From positions 124,001 to 188,000 of the forward strand of contig JAXLUI010000001.1 in the NCBI GenBank assembly GCA_046329585.1: a stretch of 64,000 nt of DNA, in the 5' to 3' direction. Origin of the DNA: DLKC01 sp002478885 (lineage in GTDB: Bacteria > Bacteroidota > Bacteroidia > Chitinophagales > Chitinophagaceae). Both the position numbers and the translations under genes were made by a program. Under the pieces are notes generated by a model that searched no databases, was not told the origin of the DNA, and saw only the letters and a program-made list of their open reading frames with translations. Shown here piece by piece: positions 1 to 7,540 of the stretch (position 1 is its first letter; every line of letters starts with the position of its first letter).

Positions 1-602
1 ATGCCAAAATATTCGGGGAAGCTCAACATCATAATATTGGCAAAGCAAAAGCCTGCGATCCCCAGTTTATAAATGATGGAGCGGTCAAACGAAGTTTTTT
101 GCTGCTTCAGTTGCTGAAGACTTATGTGGGGCTCATAGCCAATGCTGGTAAGTATTTCAGCAACCTGACGAAGCGAAACAGCTTTGTAATTGAAAATGAC
201 GGAGGCTTCTTTCCGTTCAAAATTGACCCGGCTACTAAGAATATCTTTATTGATCCGGTTAAGGTTCTCGAGCAGCCAGAGACAACTGCTGCAATGGATC
301 TGTGGCAGGTAAAATGTTATGTGCGCCTGTTCTTCGTCTTTAAAACTGATTAGTACGCCAGCGATCTTTTCATCGTCAAGAAAAGCAAACTTGCCTTCCC
401 GAACCCTTATCTTTTGATTGGTTCCGGGGTTTTCGGAAATGGCGTAGTAGTCGCACAAATCTGATTCATTGAGGATCTGGTAAACCATTTTGCAGCCTTC
501 GCAGCAAAAGACTTTACCGGCGGTTTTAACCGCGTGGCTGTCGCAATATTCTCCGCAATGGTAACATATTGATTTGCTGATGGATTTTGCCTGTTGCAGC
601 AT
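1..602 (-). CDS. Copper-type heavy-metal P1B ATPase, N-terminal part (CcoI/FixI-like), runs off left edge
   Basis: Partial gene read on the minus strand from an ATG at 602; the rest lies beyond position 1. The 200 visible residues start with a cysteine-rich metal-binding segment (CYHCGEYC near residue 13, then CCEGC about 20 residues later). A ferredoxin-like HMA domain with the CSSC metal motif follows near residues 92-95, and then a charged linker and the first hydrophobic segment. This order is typical of the FixI/CcoI copper ATPases that load copper for cbb3-type oxidase assembly in Bacteroidota. The P-type catalytic domain (DKTGT) is outside the window, so the exact metal and any cytochrome oxidase neighbours cannot be seen. 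Confidence 0.85.
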   Translation of the reverse strand, partial: MLQQAKSISKSICYHCGEYCDSHAVKTAGKVFCCEGCKMVYQILNESDLCDYYAISENPGTNQKIRVREGKFAFLDDEKIAGVLISFKDEEQAHITFYLPQIHCSSCLWLLENLNRINKDILSSRVNFERKEASVIFNYKAVSLRQVAEILTSIGYEPHISLQQLKQQKTSFDRSIIYKLGIAGFCFANIMMLSFPEYFG

Positions 603-850
603 TGATGATTGTTGGTATTTGAGGTTGCAAATTAAAACTGACGTTTAGCCATAAACCTGACCGGGGACAGGGTCGCTTATGATCTTCGTCATAAAAAGCG
701 CGAGGCAAGCTGTATTTCAGGATGTTCCAGAGCGAATTATTGTGGACCTTGGATAGTAAAAGGGGAGTAGTGGGCTTAACCTGACCGCATTTTTTCGTAC
801 TTTTGGCAAGCGGCATAAATAAGTTCCCCACTAACAAAGCACGCAGTTAA

Positions 851-949
851 TACCAAGTATCTACCAAGTATCTACCAAGTATCTACCAAGTATCTACCAA
901 GTATCTACCAAGTATCGGCCAAGTATCGGCCAAGGATCTACCCAGTATC
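851..949. repeat. Nine-unit 11-bp tandem repeat (TACCAAGTATC)
   Basis: Six identical copies of TACCAAGTATC run head to tail from 851 to 916. They are followed by variant units GGCCAAGTATC (917-927), GGCCAAGGATC (928-938) and TACCCAGTATC (939-949). The period is close to one DNA helical turn, so every unit faces nearly the same side of the helix. There is no spacer, so it is not a CRISPR array. Function is unknown: a phased protein-binding array or simple slippage are both possible. Confidence 0.9.
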
Positions 950-1215
950 CGTTAACAAAGGGCAGGTTTAGATCGGGGCACGCGGGACGCCAAATGTGAG
1001 ACTTGAGTTATCTTATATTAAAAAAGATTTATAGGTATTGTAAATCAAGGGGGATCGGATTTACCGTGGATCGGATGTGCCGGGACCCGACAGCCTGTGT
1101 TTTGTGGCCGGGTTGCGGCAGCTGAGTTTGGGATGCCTGATAAGCCGGAACTATGCAGCAGGGACAAAGCCAGGGAACCAGCCTGCCGGGCAAGAGAAAA
1201 TGCATTTAAATAACA

Positions 1216-1247
1216 TTTGGCTGAAAGGGGTGCTGCCATTATCTTTG
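1216..1247 (+). promoter_or_regulatory. Bacteroidota-type promoter of rpmE2
   Basis: TTTG at 1216-1219, a 20-nt spacer, then TATCTTTG at 1240-1247. This is an exact match to the Bacteroidota sigma-ABfr pattern (-33 TTTG, -7 TAnnTTTG). It lies about 58 bp before the L31 start codon. Confidence 0.7.
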
Positions 1248-1304
1248 CGCCTCATTTATAAATAGTACGGCAAAATCCGTGCTGCCTAAAATCATAAAAC
1301 AGAA

Positions 1305-1553
1305 ATGAAAAAAGGTATCCACCCCGCCAGTTACAAGTTTGTTGTTTTTAAAGACATGAGTAATGGCGTTACGTTCCTCGGCCGTTCTACGGCAAATTCG
1401 AAAGAAATGCATAAATGGGAAGATGGAAATGAGTACCCGCTGATAAAGCTGGAGATCTCGAATACGTCGCACCCATTTTATACCGGTAAAAACATGCTGG
1501 TTGACACTGCAGGACGTATTGACAAATTCAAGAAGCGTTACGCAAAAAAATAA
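1305..1553 (+). CDS. rpmE2: 50S ribosomal protein L31, type B
   Basis: An 82-residue protein beginning MKKGIHPASYKFVVFKDMSN, with the family pattern 'IHP', 'YP', 'EISNTSHPFYTGK' and a basic 'GRIDKFKKRY' tail. It lacks the CxxC zinc-binding cysteines of zinc-type L31, so it is the C-minus (type B, YkgM/RpmE2-like) form. It is a component of the large subunit that contributes to intersubunit bridging. Here it is a single gene with its own promoter and terminator. Length is normal for type B L31. Confidence 0.95.
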   Translation: MKKGIHPASYKFVVFKDMSNGVTFLGRSTANSKEMHKWEDGNEYPLIKLEISNTSHPFYTGKNMLVDTAGRIDKFKKRYAKK

Positions 1554-1569
1554 GCTTCTTCAACTTTTT

Positions 1570-1604
1570 AAATCCCTCCGCAGTAATTTTTACCGGGGGG
1601 ATTT
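1570..1604 (+). terminator. Terminator after rpmE2
   Basis: Hairpin with arms 1570-1580 (AAATCCCTCCG) and 1594-1604 (CGGGGGGATTT), one G-U-type mismatch and a 13-nt loop, followed by TGTTTT. Confidence 0.7.
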
Positions 1605-1653
1605 TGTTTTAAACTCCCGTTTCTTCCCATAATACAAGCAATCCCCGATTATA

Positions 1654-2886
1654 ATGAGCCAACTAACGAGTTATCCCAAAGAGAAGATCAAGATACTTTT
1701 CCTGGAAAACATCAGCGACAAGGCGGTACAGTTATTCAAGCAACATGGCTATACCAATGTAAAGAAAATGGCCGGCGCCATCAGCGAAGACGACCTTGTG
1801 AGAGAGATTAAGGATGTTCACCTGTTAGGTATCCGTTCCAAAACGCAGATAACAGCAAAAGTGTTGGAGGCTGCCACAAAACTGCAGGCGATTGGCTGTT
1901 TTTGTATTGGCGTTAACCAGGTAAACCTGAAGGCGGCCACTAAAAAAGGAGTGGTCGTTTTTAATGCGCCCTACAGTAATACAAGAAGCGTTGCGGAGTT
2001 GGTACTGGGCCTGAGCATTATGCTTATCCGCAGAATTCCAGACAAGAATAAGGCGGCGCATGAAGGCATTTGGATGAAAGAAGCCAAAGGCAGTTTTGAG
2101 GTGAGAGGAAAAACATTGGGCATAATCGGTTATGGAAACATTGGCTCTCAGTTGAGTGTAATTGCCGAATCTTTAGGCATGAAGGTGGTTTTTTATGACA
2201 TTGAAACCAAGCTGCCATTGGGCAATGCCGTTGCCTGTGAAAGTATTAAGGAACTGTTGAACAATGCAGATATCGTTTCGCTGCATGTTCCGGAAACTCC
2301 GCAAACCAAAAACCTGATCAATAAGACCAATCTAAAATATTTTAAGAAAGGAGCCATCCTGATCAATTATGCGAGGGGAGAGGTTGTGGACTTGCCGGCG
2401 TTGGCGAAATGTTTAAAAGATGGCGATATAAGCGGTGCTGCCATTGATGTATTTCCATGGGAGCCGGAAAAGAATGGCGACCGTTTCGAAACCCCTTTGC
2501 AGGGTTTACCTAATGTAATATTGACCCCACATATCGGCGGCAGCACAGAGGAAGCACAAATGAATATTGGTGAGGATGTGAGTGCCAAATTGTTCAATTA
2601 TCTTGAACGGGGTATAACCTGGGGCTCTCATACCATTCCGTCCATCAGCCTGCCACCGGTTGAAGGAGCACACCGCATCCTGCATATACACAATAATGTT
2701 CCCGGAGTGCTGAGTGCCATCAATACACAGTTGAGCAATCACGGTATTAATATTGTTGGGCAATACCTGAAGACGAATGAAGAGATCGGGTACGTAGTAC
2801 TTGATGTGGACAAGAAGCTGTCAAAACAGGCGCTGGAGCTGTTGAGGGAGGTAAAGGAAACAATCAAAGTGAGAATACTTTATTAG
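1654..2886 (+). CDS. serA: D-3-phosphoglycerate dehydrogenase
   Basis: A 410-residue cytoplasmic enzyme that oxidises 3-phosphoglycerate to 3-phosphohydroxypyruvate with NAD, the first step of serine synthesis. The N-terminal D-isomer 2-hydroxyacid dehydrogenase domain contains the Rossmann motif GYGNIG (residues 159-164). The catalytic Arg (NYARGEVVD), Glu (PWEPE) and His (TPHIGGST) are present. A C-terminal ACT domain (about 338-410, with HNNVPGVLSAIN) is the serine-feedback site in E. coli-type enzymes. Length matches E. coli SerA. It is transcribed alone; serC and serB are not adjacent. Confidence 0.95.
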   Translation: MSQLTSYPKEKIKILFLENISDKAVQLFKQHGYTNVKKMAGAISEDDLVREIKDVHLLGIRSKTQITAKVLEAATKLQAIGCFCIGVNQVNLKAATKKGVVVFNAPYSNTRSVAELVLGLSIMLIRRIPDKNKAAHEGIWMKEAKGSFEVRGKTLGIIGYGNIGSQLSVIAESLGMKVVFYDIETKLPLGNAVACESIKELLNNADIVSLHVPETPQTKNLINKTNLKYFKKGAILINYARGEVVDLPALAKCLKDGDISGAAIDVFPWEPEKNGDRFETPLQGLPNVILTPHIGGSTEEAQMNIGEDVSAKLFNYLERGITWGSHTIPSISLPPVEGAHRILHIHNNVPGVLSAINTQLSNHGINIVGQYLKTNEEIGYVVLDVDKKLSKQALELLREVKETIKVRILY

Positions 2887-3023
2887 CCACTGCCGGCTGA
2901 TCGCCTGCCGGGTGAAACGATGTGGAGAACTCCCTGAAATATATTATAAAGGCCAATTTTTAAACAGGCTGTTGATAAAGGGCGATTCATTCCTGCAAAC
3001 AAAAAACTTGATACTCTTTTCCC

Positions 3024-3031
3024 TATATTTG
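3024..3031 (+). promoter_or_regulatory. Candidate -7 element before pdhA
   Basis: TATATTTG fits the Bacteroidota TAnnTTTG box and ends 19 bp before the pdhA start. No well-spaced TTTG -33 box is visible, so this is a partial match. Confidence 0.4.
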
Positions 3032-3050
3032 CCGCTCAAATTTCAATACA

Positions 3051-4046
3051 GTGCCGACAAAATTTTCTAAAGAAACGTACATGTACTGGTACGAACTGAT
3101 GCAGTTCATCCGCCAGTTTGAATTGAAAGCTGAAGAAATGTATAAGATGGCCGGTAAGATCCGTGGGTTTTTCCATGCTTATGTTGGCCAGGAAGGCATT
3201 GGCGCAGGTTGCATGACGGCAACCCGCCAGGAAGATCCTTTTATCACTGCCTACCGCGACCATGGCCTGGCCCTGGCGAAGGGCGTTAGTGCCAATGCCT
3301 GTATGGCAGAGCTCTATGGAAAAGCAACCGGCTGCGCAAAAGGAAAAGGCGGAAGCATGCACTTTTTTAGCAAAGAGCATTATTTTTTTGGCGGTCATGG
3401 TATTGTAGGCGCACAAATCGGCACCGGTGCCGGATTGGCATTTGCTGAGCAATACAAAGGCACGGACAATGTGGTGCTTTGCTTTTTTGGTGATGGTGCA
3501 GCAAGGCAGGGCATTCTTCATGAGACCTTTAATCTTGCTATGCTCTGGAAACTACCCGTGATCTTTATATGCGAGAACAACAATTATGCGATGGGCACTT
3601 CCGTGGAAAGAACATCAAACGTAATTGATATTTATAAGCTGGCAGATGCTTACGAAATGCCGGCCGACATGGTCGACGGCATGAGTCCTGAAACCGTACA
3701 CGATGCGGTTTCCCGCGCTGTAAAAAGAGCACGTGAGGGTGGCGGACCAACCTTAATCGAGATGAAGACATACCGGTATAAAGGCCACTCTATTTCCGAT
3801 CCGCAGAAGTACCGTACCAAAGAAGAGGTTGATGAATACAAAGAGCGCGACCCCATCGCTATGGTTTTAAAAACGATCAAAGAGAATGGCTTTGCGACCG
3901 ACGAAGAAATTGCTGCCATCGATGCAAGAATAACTGCGGTGGTGGAAGAAAGTGTCAAATTCGCCGAAGAAAGCCCATGGCCGGACGAAGACGAGTTATT
4001 GAAAGATGTTTACGTAGATGCCAACTACCCGTTCATCACTGACTAA
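3051..4046 (+). CDS. pdhA: Pyruvate dehydrogenase E1 component, alpha subunit
   Basis: A 331-residue thiamine-diphosphate-dependent E1 alpha subunit, which decarboxylates pyruvate and passes the acetyl group to lipoyl-E2. The TPP/Mg motif starts with GDG at 147-149 and ends in ENNNYAMGT about 28 residues later. The 'YRDHG' and 'HSISDPQKYR' phosphorylation-loop-like segments are also conserved. The start is a GTG at 3051, giving MPTKFSKETY. A later ATG (MYWYELM) would remove family-conserved residues, so GTG is preferred. The E1 beta, E2 and E3 genes are not next to it, so the complex is encoded in dispersed pieces. Confidence 0.93.
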   Translation: MPTKFSKETYMYWYELMQFIRQFELKAEEMYKMAGKIRGFFHAYVGQEGIGAGCMTATRQEDPFITAYRDHGLALAKGVSANACMAELYGKATGCAKGKGGSMHFFSKEHYFFGGHGIVGAQIGTGAGLAFAEQYKGTDNVVLCFFGDGAARQGILHETFNLAMLWKLPVIFICENNNYAMGTSVERTSNVIDIYKLADAYEMPADMVDGMSPETVHDAVSRAVKRAREGGGPTLIEMKTYRYKGHSISDPQKYRTKEEVDEYKERDPIAMVLKTIKENGFATDEEIAAIDARITAVVEESVKFAEESPWPDEDELLKDVYVDANYPFITD

Positions 4047-4091
4047 TTATTTTTTCTATATCATTTCAAATTAAAATTTCAAATAACGATT

Positions 4092-4784
4092 ATGTCCGAT
4101 AAGAAGGTTCATGTTGAAGAATCAAACGAGGTTGTCCATAAGATAGAAGGTTTTTGGAAGAAAAACCAAAAGCAATTATTAATAGTTGTTGGTGCCATTG
4201 TTGTAATTGTTGGCGGCTGGTTTGGATACCAGTCCATGGTTGTTGCACCAAAAGAGCAACAAGCTTCTGAAGCAATTTATAAGGCTGAAGGCAACTTCGC
4301 CAAAGACTCCTTAAGACTTGCTCTGAACGGTGACGGAAGCAGTAAGGGCTTTCTCTACATCATTAATAACTACAGCGGTACAAAAAGTGCCAACCTCGCA
4401 AAATACTATGCCGGTCTTTGTTACCTGCGCACCGGTGATTTCAACAACGCTGTAAAATACCTGGGCGATTTTTCAACTGATGCAAAACAGGTGCAGATGA
4501 TGGCTTATGGCGCACTGGGCGATGCTTACGGCGAGTTGAATAAAAATGATGATGCTGTTGCCTCGTATAAAAAAGCTGCCGCCACATTTGAAGATGATGA
4601 AGCCAGTGCTTCGGAATTTTTGTTCCGTGCAGGGTTGAAATTAGAGATCATGGGCAAAACCAGCGAAGCTGTTGATGTTTACAAAGAAGTAAAAGACAAG
4701 TTCCCACAGACTGATAAAGGCTTTCTTGCAGAGAAATATATTTACAGGCTCAGTGTTCAGCCGAACGATTTCAGCTCAAAATAA
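4092..4784 (+). CDS. Membrane-anchored TPR protein (YfgM-like)
   Basis: A 230-residue protein with a charged cytoplasmic N-terminus, one membrane helix (about residues 29-46, LLIVVGAIVVIVGGWFGY) and an alpha-helical TPR-like region in the periplasm. Repeats such as 'AKYYAGLCYLRTGDFNNAVKYL' and 'AYGALGDAYGELNKNDDAVASYKKA' are clear TPR units. The architecture resembles YfgM, a SecYEG/periplasmic chaperone partner, but function here is inferred only from architecture. It lies 45 bp after pdhA and 3 bp before ribH, so it probably shares a transcript with ribH. Confidence 0.75.
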   Translation: MSDKKVHVEESNEVVHKIEGFWKKNQKQLLIVVGAIVVIVGGWFGYQSMVVAPKEQQASEAIYKAEGNFAKDSLRLALNGDGSSKGFLYIINNYSGTKSANLAKYYAGLCYLRTGDFNNAVKYLGDFSTDAKQVQMMAYGALGDAYGELNKNDDAVASYKKAAATFEDDEASASEFLFRAGLKLEIMGKTSEAVDVYKEVKDKFPQTDKGFLAEKYIYRLSVQPNDFSSK

Positions 4785-4787
4785 TAT

Positions 4788-5270
4788 ATGGCTACAAAAG
4801 GAAACAAAACATTGAACAAAGGCATCCCTAAACTTAAGGATGCCTTTGTTGTTCTGGTGAAAACAGAATGGAATGCACATATAGTAAATAAACTTGAAGC
4901 GGGCGCAATCAAGGTATTTAAAGAAGCCGGAATTGCCTGCAAAACCATTACTGTGCCCGGTGCAGTAGAGATACCATTTGCAGTTAAAGCTTACGCGCAA
5001 GGCAAACAACCGCCTGCGGATGCATTCATTACACTTGGCACCGTTATTAAAGGCGACACGCCACATTTCGACTATGTTTGCCGGGTGGTGACCGACGGCG
5101 TGCTCTCGCTCAACCTCACGCTTGACGTGCCGGTGATCTTTGGCGTTCTTACGGTGAACAACGAAGCGCAGGCCCTTGAAAGAACCGGTGGTGTTCATGG
5201 CCACAAGGGCGAGGAGGCGGCCATTACCGCAATAAAAATGATCAATCTCAACAGGAAATTAAATAAGTAA
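4788..5270 (+). CDS. ribH: 6,7-dimethyl-8-ribityllumazine synthase
   Basis: A 160-residue enzyme condensing 5-amino-6-ribitylaminouracil with 3,4-dihydroxy-2-butanone-4-phosphate, the penultimate riboflavin step. Family motifs are present: 'VPGAVEIPFA', 'LGTVIKGDTPHFDYV' (with the catalytic His) and 'PVIFGVLTVNNEAQALERTGG'. It starts 3 bp after the TPR gene. No FMN riboswitch is visible upstream, and other rib genes are not in the window. Confidence 0.95.
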   Translation: MATKGNKTLNKGIPKLKDAFVVLVKTEWNAHIVNKLEAGAIKVFKEAGIACKTITVPGAVEIPFAVKAYAQGKQPPADAFITLGTVIKGDTPHFDYVCRVVTDGVLSLNLTLDVPVIFGVLTVNNEAQALERTGGVHGHKGEEAAITAIKMINLNRKLNK

Positions 5271-5303
5271 TTTTCCCGGCTTTCATCTCCCTGGTCATCG
5301 CCG

Positions 5304-5323
5304 GTTGTGTCACTCCCTTCAGC
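5304..5323 (+). repeat. Diverged copy of dispersed 20-bp repeat
   Basis: GTTGTGTCACTCCCTTCAGC keeps the frame of the family consensus but carries the GTTGTGTCACTC variant also seen at 41054-41073. Confidence 0.5.
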
Positions 5324-5465
5324 GTTCCGGAATCATTTGAACCAGTGGTGTAAAAGGCAACTACTGCAGTTATTTATCCTATCGCTATTCGGCAATATTG
5401 TTTGGCAGCAATGAAGAAATACGGTTGTGTTACTACCCCGTAGCGATGCTGCCCAAAGCGATGCA

Positions 5466-5485
5466 GCACAAGGGTGCGACGCAAC
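5466..5485 (-). repeat. Copy of dispersed 20-bp repeat
   Basis: Plus strand reads GCACAAGGGTGCGACGCAAC, the reverse complement of the family consensus with small changes. It is preceded by ATGCA, as in the copy at 17527. Confidence 0.8.
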
Positions 5486-5575
5486 CAGGCCGGATGGTTA
5501 TTCCAAAGCCCGGGACAAAAATAAAAGCCACGAATATGCGTGACTTTTATCTATATAGAGAAGCATTACCTGATT

Positions 5576-6157
5576 TTAGAAAACAAATCCAAGCATCAGC
5601 GAGAGCCTGCGCAAAGTGTATTCGTTTACCACTTCAGTTGGGTATGGCGGAACACAAAAATCACAGTAGGGCGTGTATGATTCCTTTAATTTTTTTACAG
5701 AGTAGGATGCACTGAAAAGCAGCGCATATTTTTGAGAGAGGGTAAAACGATAGCCTGCCCCTATATTAGTATATAACTTCCCTTTGTATTCCGGTTTTGT
5801 ACCCCACCAAAATGTTTGCCCATCTTTTACCCATGGAATTTGCCCGCCGATGTCGGCAAATAAAAACGGCGTAGCAGGCTTGTTGAGCAGGTTTTTACGC
5901 AGCTCAACAAACAAAGGCGCTGTTCTGTAGCTGTAGTTATCTAATCCAATACCTATGCCGGTGAACCAGCCACGATAAGTTACCCCGTGAACTGTTTGCA
6001 GGTTAGTAGCGGCCGATGAACTACCGTTGAGCATGCCAATATGTACAGTTCCCTGGTAGTGAAATTTCCTGTTCGCAAGATTTCTTCCGGAAGGGCTTTG
6101 CGCATGCAATATGCTAAATGCCATCAATGCAAAGCCGGTTATTATCGTTTTTTTCAT
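5576..6157 (-). CDS. Exported small beta-barrel-like protein, function unknown
   Basis: A 193-residue protein with a signal peptide (MKKTIITGFALMAFSILHAQ, cleavage near residue 20). The remainder alternates polar and aromatic residues and ends in a typical outer-membrane C-terminal phenylalanine (LMLGFVF). It resembles small porin- or PorT-like barrels, but I do not recognise a named family. It begins 6 bp after the stop of the LVIVD lipoprotein gene and is the last gene of the ECF sigma operon, so a cell-envelope role is likely. Confidence 0.6.
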   Translation of the reverse strand: MKKTIITGFALMAFSILHAQSPSGRNLANRKFHYQGTVHIGMLNGSSSAATNLQTVHGVTYRGWFTGIGIGLDNYSYRTAPLFVELRKNLLNKPATPFLFADIGGQIPWVKDGQTFWWGTKPEYKGKLYTNIGAGYRFTLSQKYALLFSASYSVKKLKESYTPYCDFCVPPYPTEVVNEYTLRRLSLMLGFVF

Positions 6158-6163
6158 GCGTGA

Positions 6164-7432
6164 TTATTGAATACTTATTTTACTTAGCTGGCGCATATTG
6201 TGAATATCACTGTAGTCGAACTGGTAAAGCCCGTCTTTGGCAACCACGAGTGCAATACTGTTGTTTGTGATCACATCAAAGGTTTCGGGAATAGCTTCCT
6301 GTGCTTCAAGTTTAAGGTTGTTTATGTCGGATGCGTCATACAACTTCAAAACATTTTCATCGCAGATAAACAGGTTGTTACCATCTTTTGAAAGTCCGCG
6401 TGGATTTGTCATTTGATAAGAAATAAGGATAACGGGGTTTATGATATTGTCGAGGCTCATGATATCCAGTTGGTTTGTGTAGCCTGAGCATAACGTTCCG
6501 CTGCGCAATGTAACATAGGCATAATTATCATCTGCTATAACCGGGTCGCAGGTACGCACGTGTGTTGCCATGCCCAGCTGCGAGGGATTGGCGGGATCTG
6601 CAACGCTGTATACGAACATGCCATTTTGTGAACCAATAAAAAGCTTGTCTTTAAAAGGATAAATAGTTTCAATCATCCAGTTGTCAATATTGGACGTGGT
6701 TTTTACTTCGGGCGAAGCGGCGTCTGCAATATTGAACGATGTAATGGAACTATAGCTCACCGTGTAGAGATAGTTGTCAAGCAAAGCAAATCTTGCCATG
6801 CTTCCGCCTTTGCCGCCGTTTGCATTGTCGTTTTTAGCTGCCGGGTCGGCGGTAAGAAAAACCTGCCCGCCTGATGATGATAACGCAGGAGGGTAGTAGT
6901 TGCTATAGGTATACTGCAAGTTGCTGTATGCAGTGCAGGAAATCAATGTATCTTTTGCCACATAGGCAACCGGAACAAGCAATGAATCGGGGTTTGTGCC
7001 TGAGCCGTAATAGAAATAGTTGCGGTCGGTAAACACATTGTTCAAAAACTTAACGGCATGTGCATGTGCAGCGTCGCTGATATCGAACACCACAAGGTCG
7101 CTGTACGAATCGGCGTATAAGTAATGACCGTTCACCGCCAGGTCCTGGTTACCGGGAATGTTTACAAATGAAAGATTCACCGGGTTTGACGGATCGCTGT
7201 TGTCGATTATATGGATGCCTTTATTTACTTCACTTAGAAAAATGTAGTTGCCGTAGACATATATCTTACCGGTATTCACCAATGATTCGGGCGTTGAAGC
7301 AACCATGCCTTGCCTCACCTGGGTAAGTGTTTTATAAACCGGCTCGTAGAGTGTTCTTACAGACTGGCATTCGTCTTTAAAGCAGGATGCCAGGAACAGG
7401 CATGACAGCAATGGCAAAAATATCTTTCTCAT
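6164..7432 (-). CDS. LVIVD-repeat surface lipoprotein
   Basis: A 422-residue protein from the ATG at 7432, preferred over an upstream ATG at 7453 because MRKIFLPLLSCLFLASC makes a clean lipoprotein signal (Cys at residue 17). The mature part has repeated beta-propeller-type units such as 'IHIIDNSDPSNPVNLSFVNI', 'LVVFDISD' and 'MFVYSVADPANPSQLGMA', the hallmark of LVIVD repeats. Such proteins are usually on the cell surface and of unknown ligand. It lies within the sigma-factor operon, 108 bp after the membrane partner gene. Confidence 0.75.
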   Translation of the reverse strand: MRKIFLPLLSCLFLASCFKDECQSVRTLYEPVYKTLTQVRQGMVASTPESLVNTGKIYVYGNYIFLSEVNKGIHIIDNSDPSNPVNLSFVNIPGNQDLAVNGHYLYADSYSDLVVFDISDAAHAHAVKFLNNVFTDRNYFYYGSGTNPDSLLVPVAYVAKDTLISCTAYSNLQYTYSNYYPPALSSSGGQVFLTADPAAKNDNANGGKGGSMARFALLDNYLYTVSYSSITSFNIADAASPEVKTTSNIDNWMIETIYPFKDKLFIGSQNGMFVYSVADPANPSQLGMATHVRTCDPVIADDNYAYVTLRSGTLCSGYTNQLDIMSLDNIINPVILISYQMTNPRGLSKDGNNLFICDENVLKLYDASDINNLKLEAQEAIPETFDVITNNSIALVVAKDGLYQFDYSDIHNMRQLSKISIQ

Positions 7433-7540
7433 GGTTAATATTTGATGTGACAAAACAAAAGGAAGTTCTCTACCGACAATTCATTTTTGGTATTAATCAT
7501 TTGACACGGCCTGCTTATTTATCGTTGCAGACGATACGAA

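Larger units (their letters stand above)
603..1304. other. Gene-free interval with a tandem-repeat array and the rpmE2 promoter
   Basis: About 700 bp separate the ATPase start from rpmE2. I find no convincing protein. Short ORFs on both strands have no family-like sequence, and one (526-837 minus) overlaps the ATPase. The interval holds nine 11-bp tandem units at 851-949 and a strong Bacteroidota-type promoter at 1216-1247. Confidence 0.6.
5271..5575. other. Intergenic interval with two repeat copies
   Basis: About 305 bp between convergent genes. It holds a diverged repeat copy at 5304-5323 and a near-consensus copy at 5466-5485. A 105-residue ORF (5398-5715 plus) runs through the second copy and antisense to the next gene, and I do not accept it as a gene. 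Confidence 0.6.

Noticed and set aside
526..837. 103-residue minus-strand ORF
   Set aside because: Overlaps the start of the copper ATPase in another frame and has no family-like sequence.
851..949. Possible CRISPR array
   Set aside because: The units are 11 bp with no spacers between them and no cas genes are nearby; it is a simple tandem repeat.
5398..5715. 105-residue plus-strand ORF
   Set aside because: Its first half is intergenic sequence with a dispersed repeat and its second half is antisense to the gene at 5576-6157.
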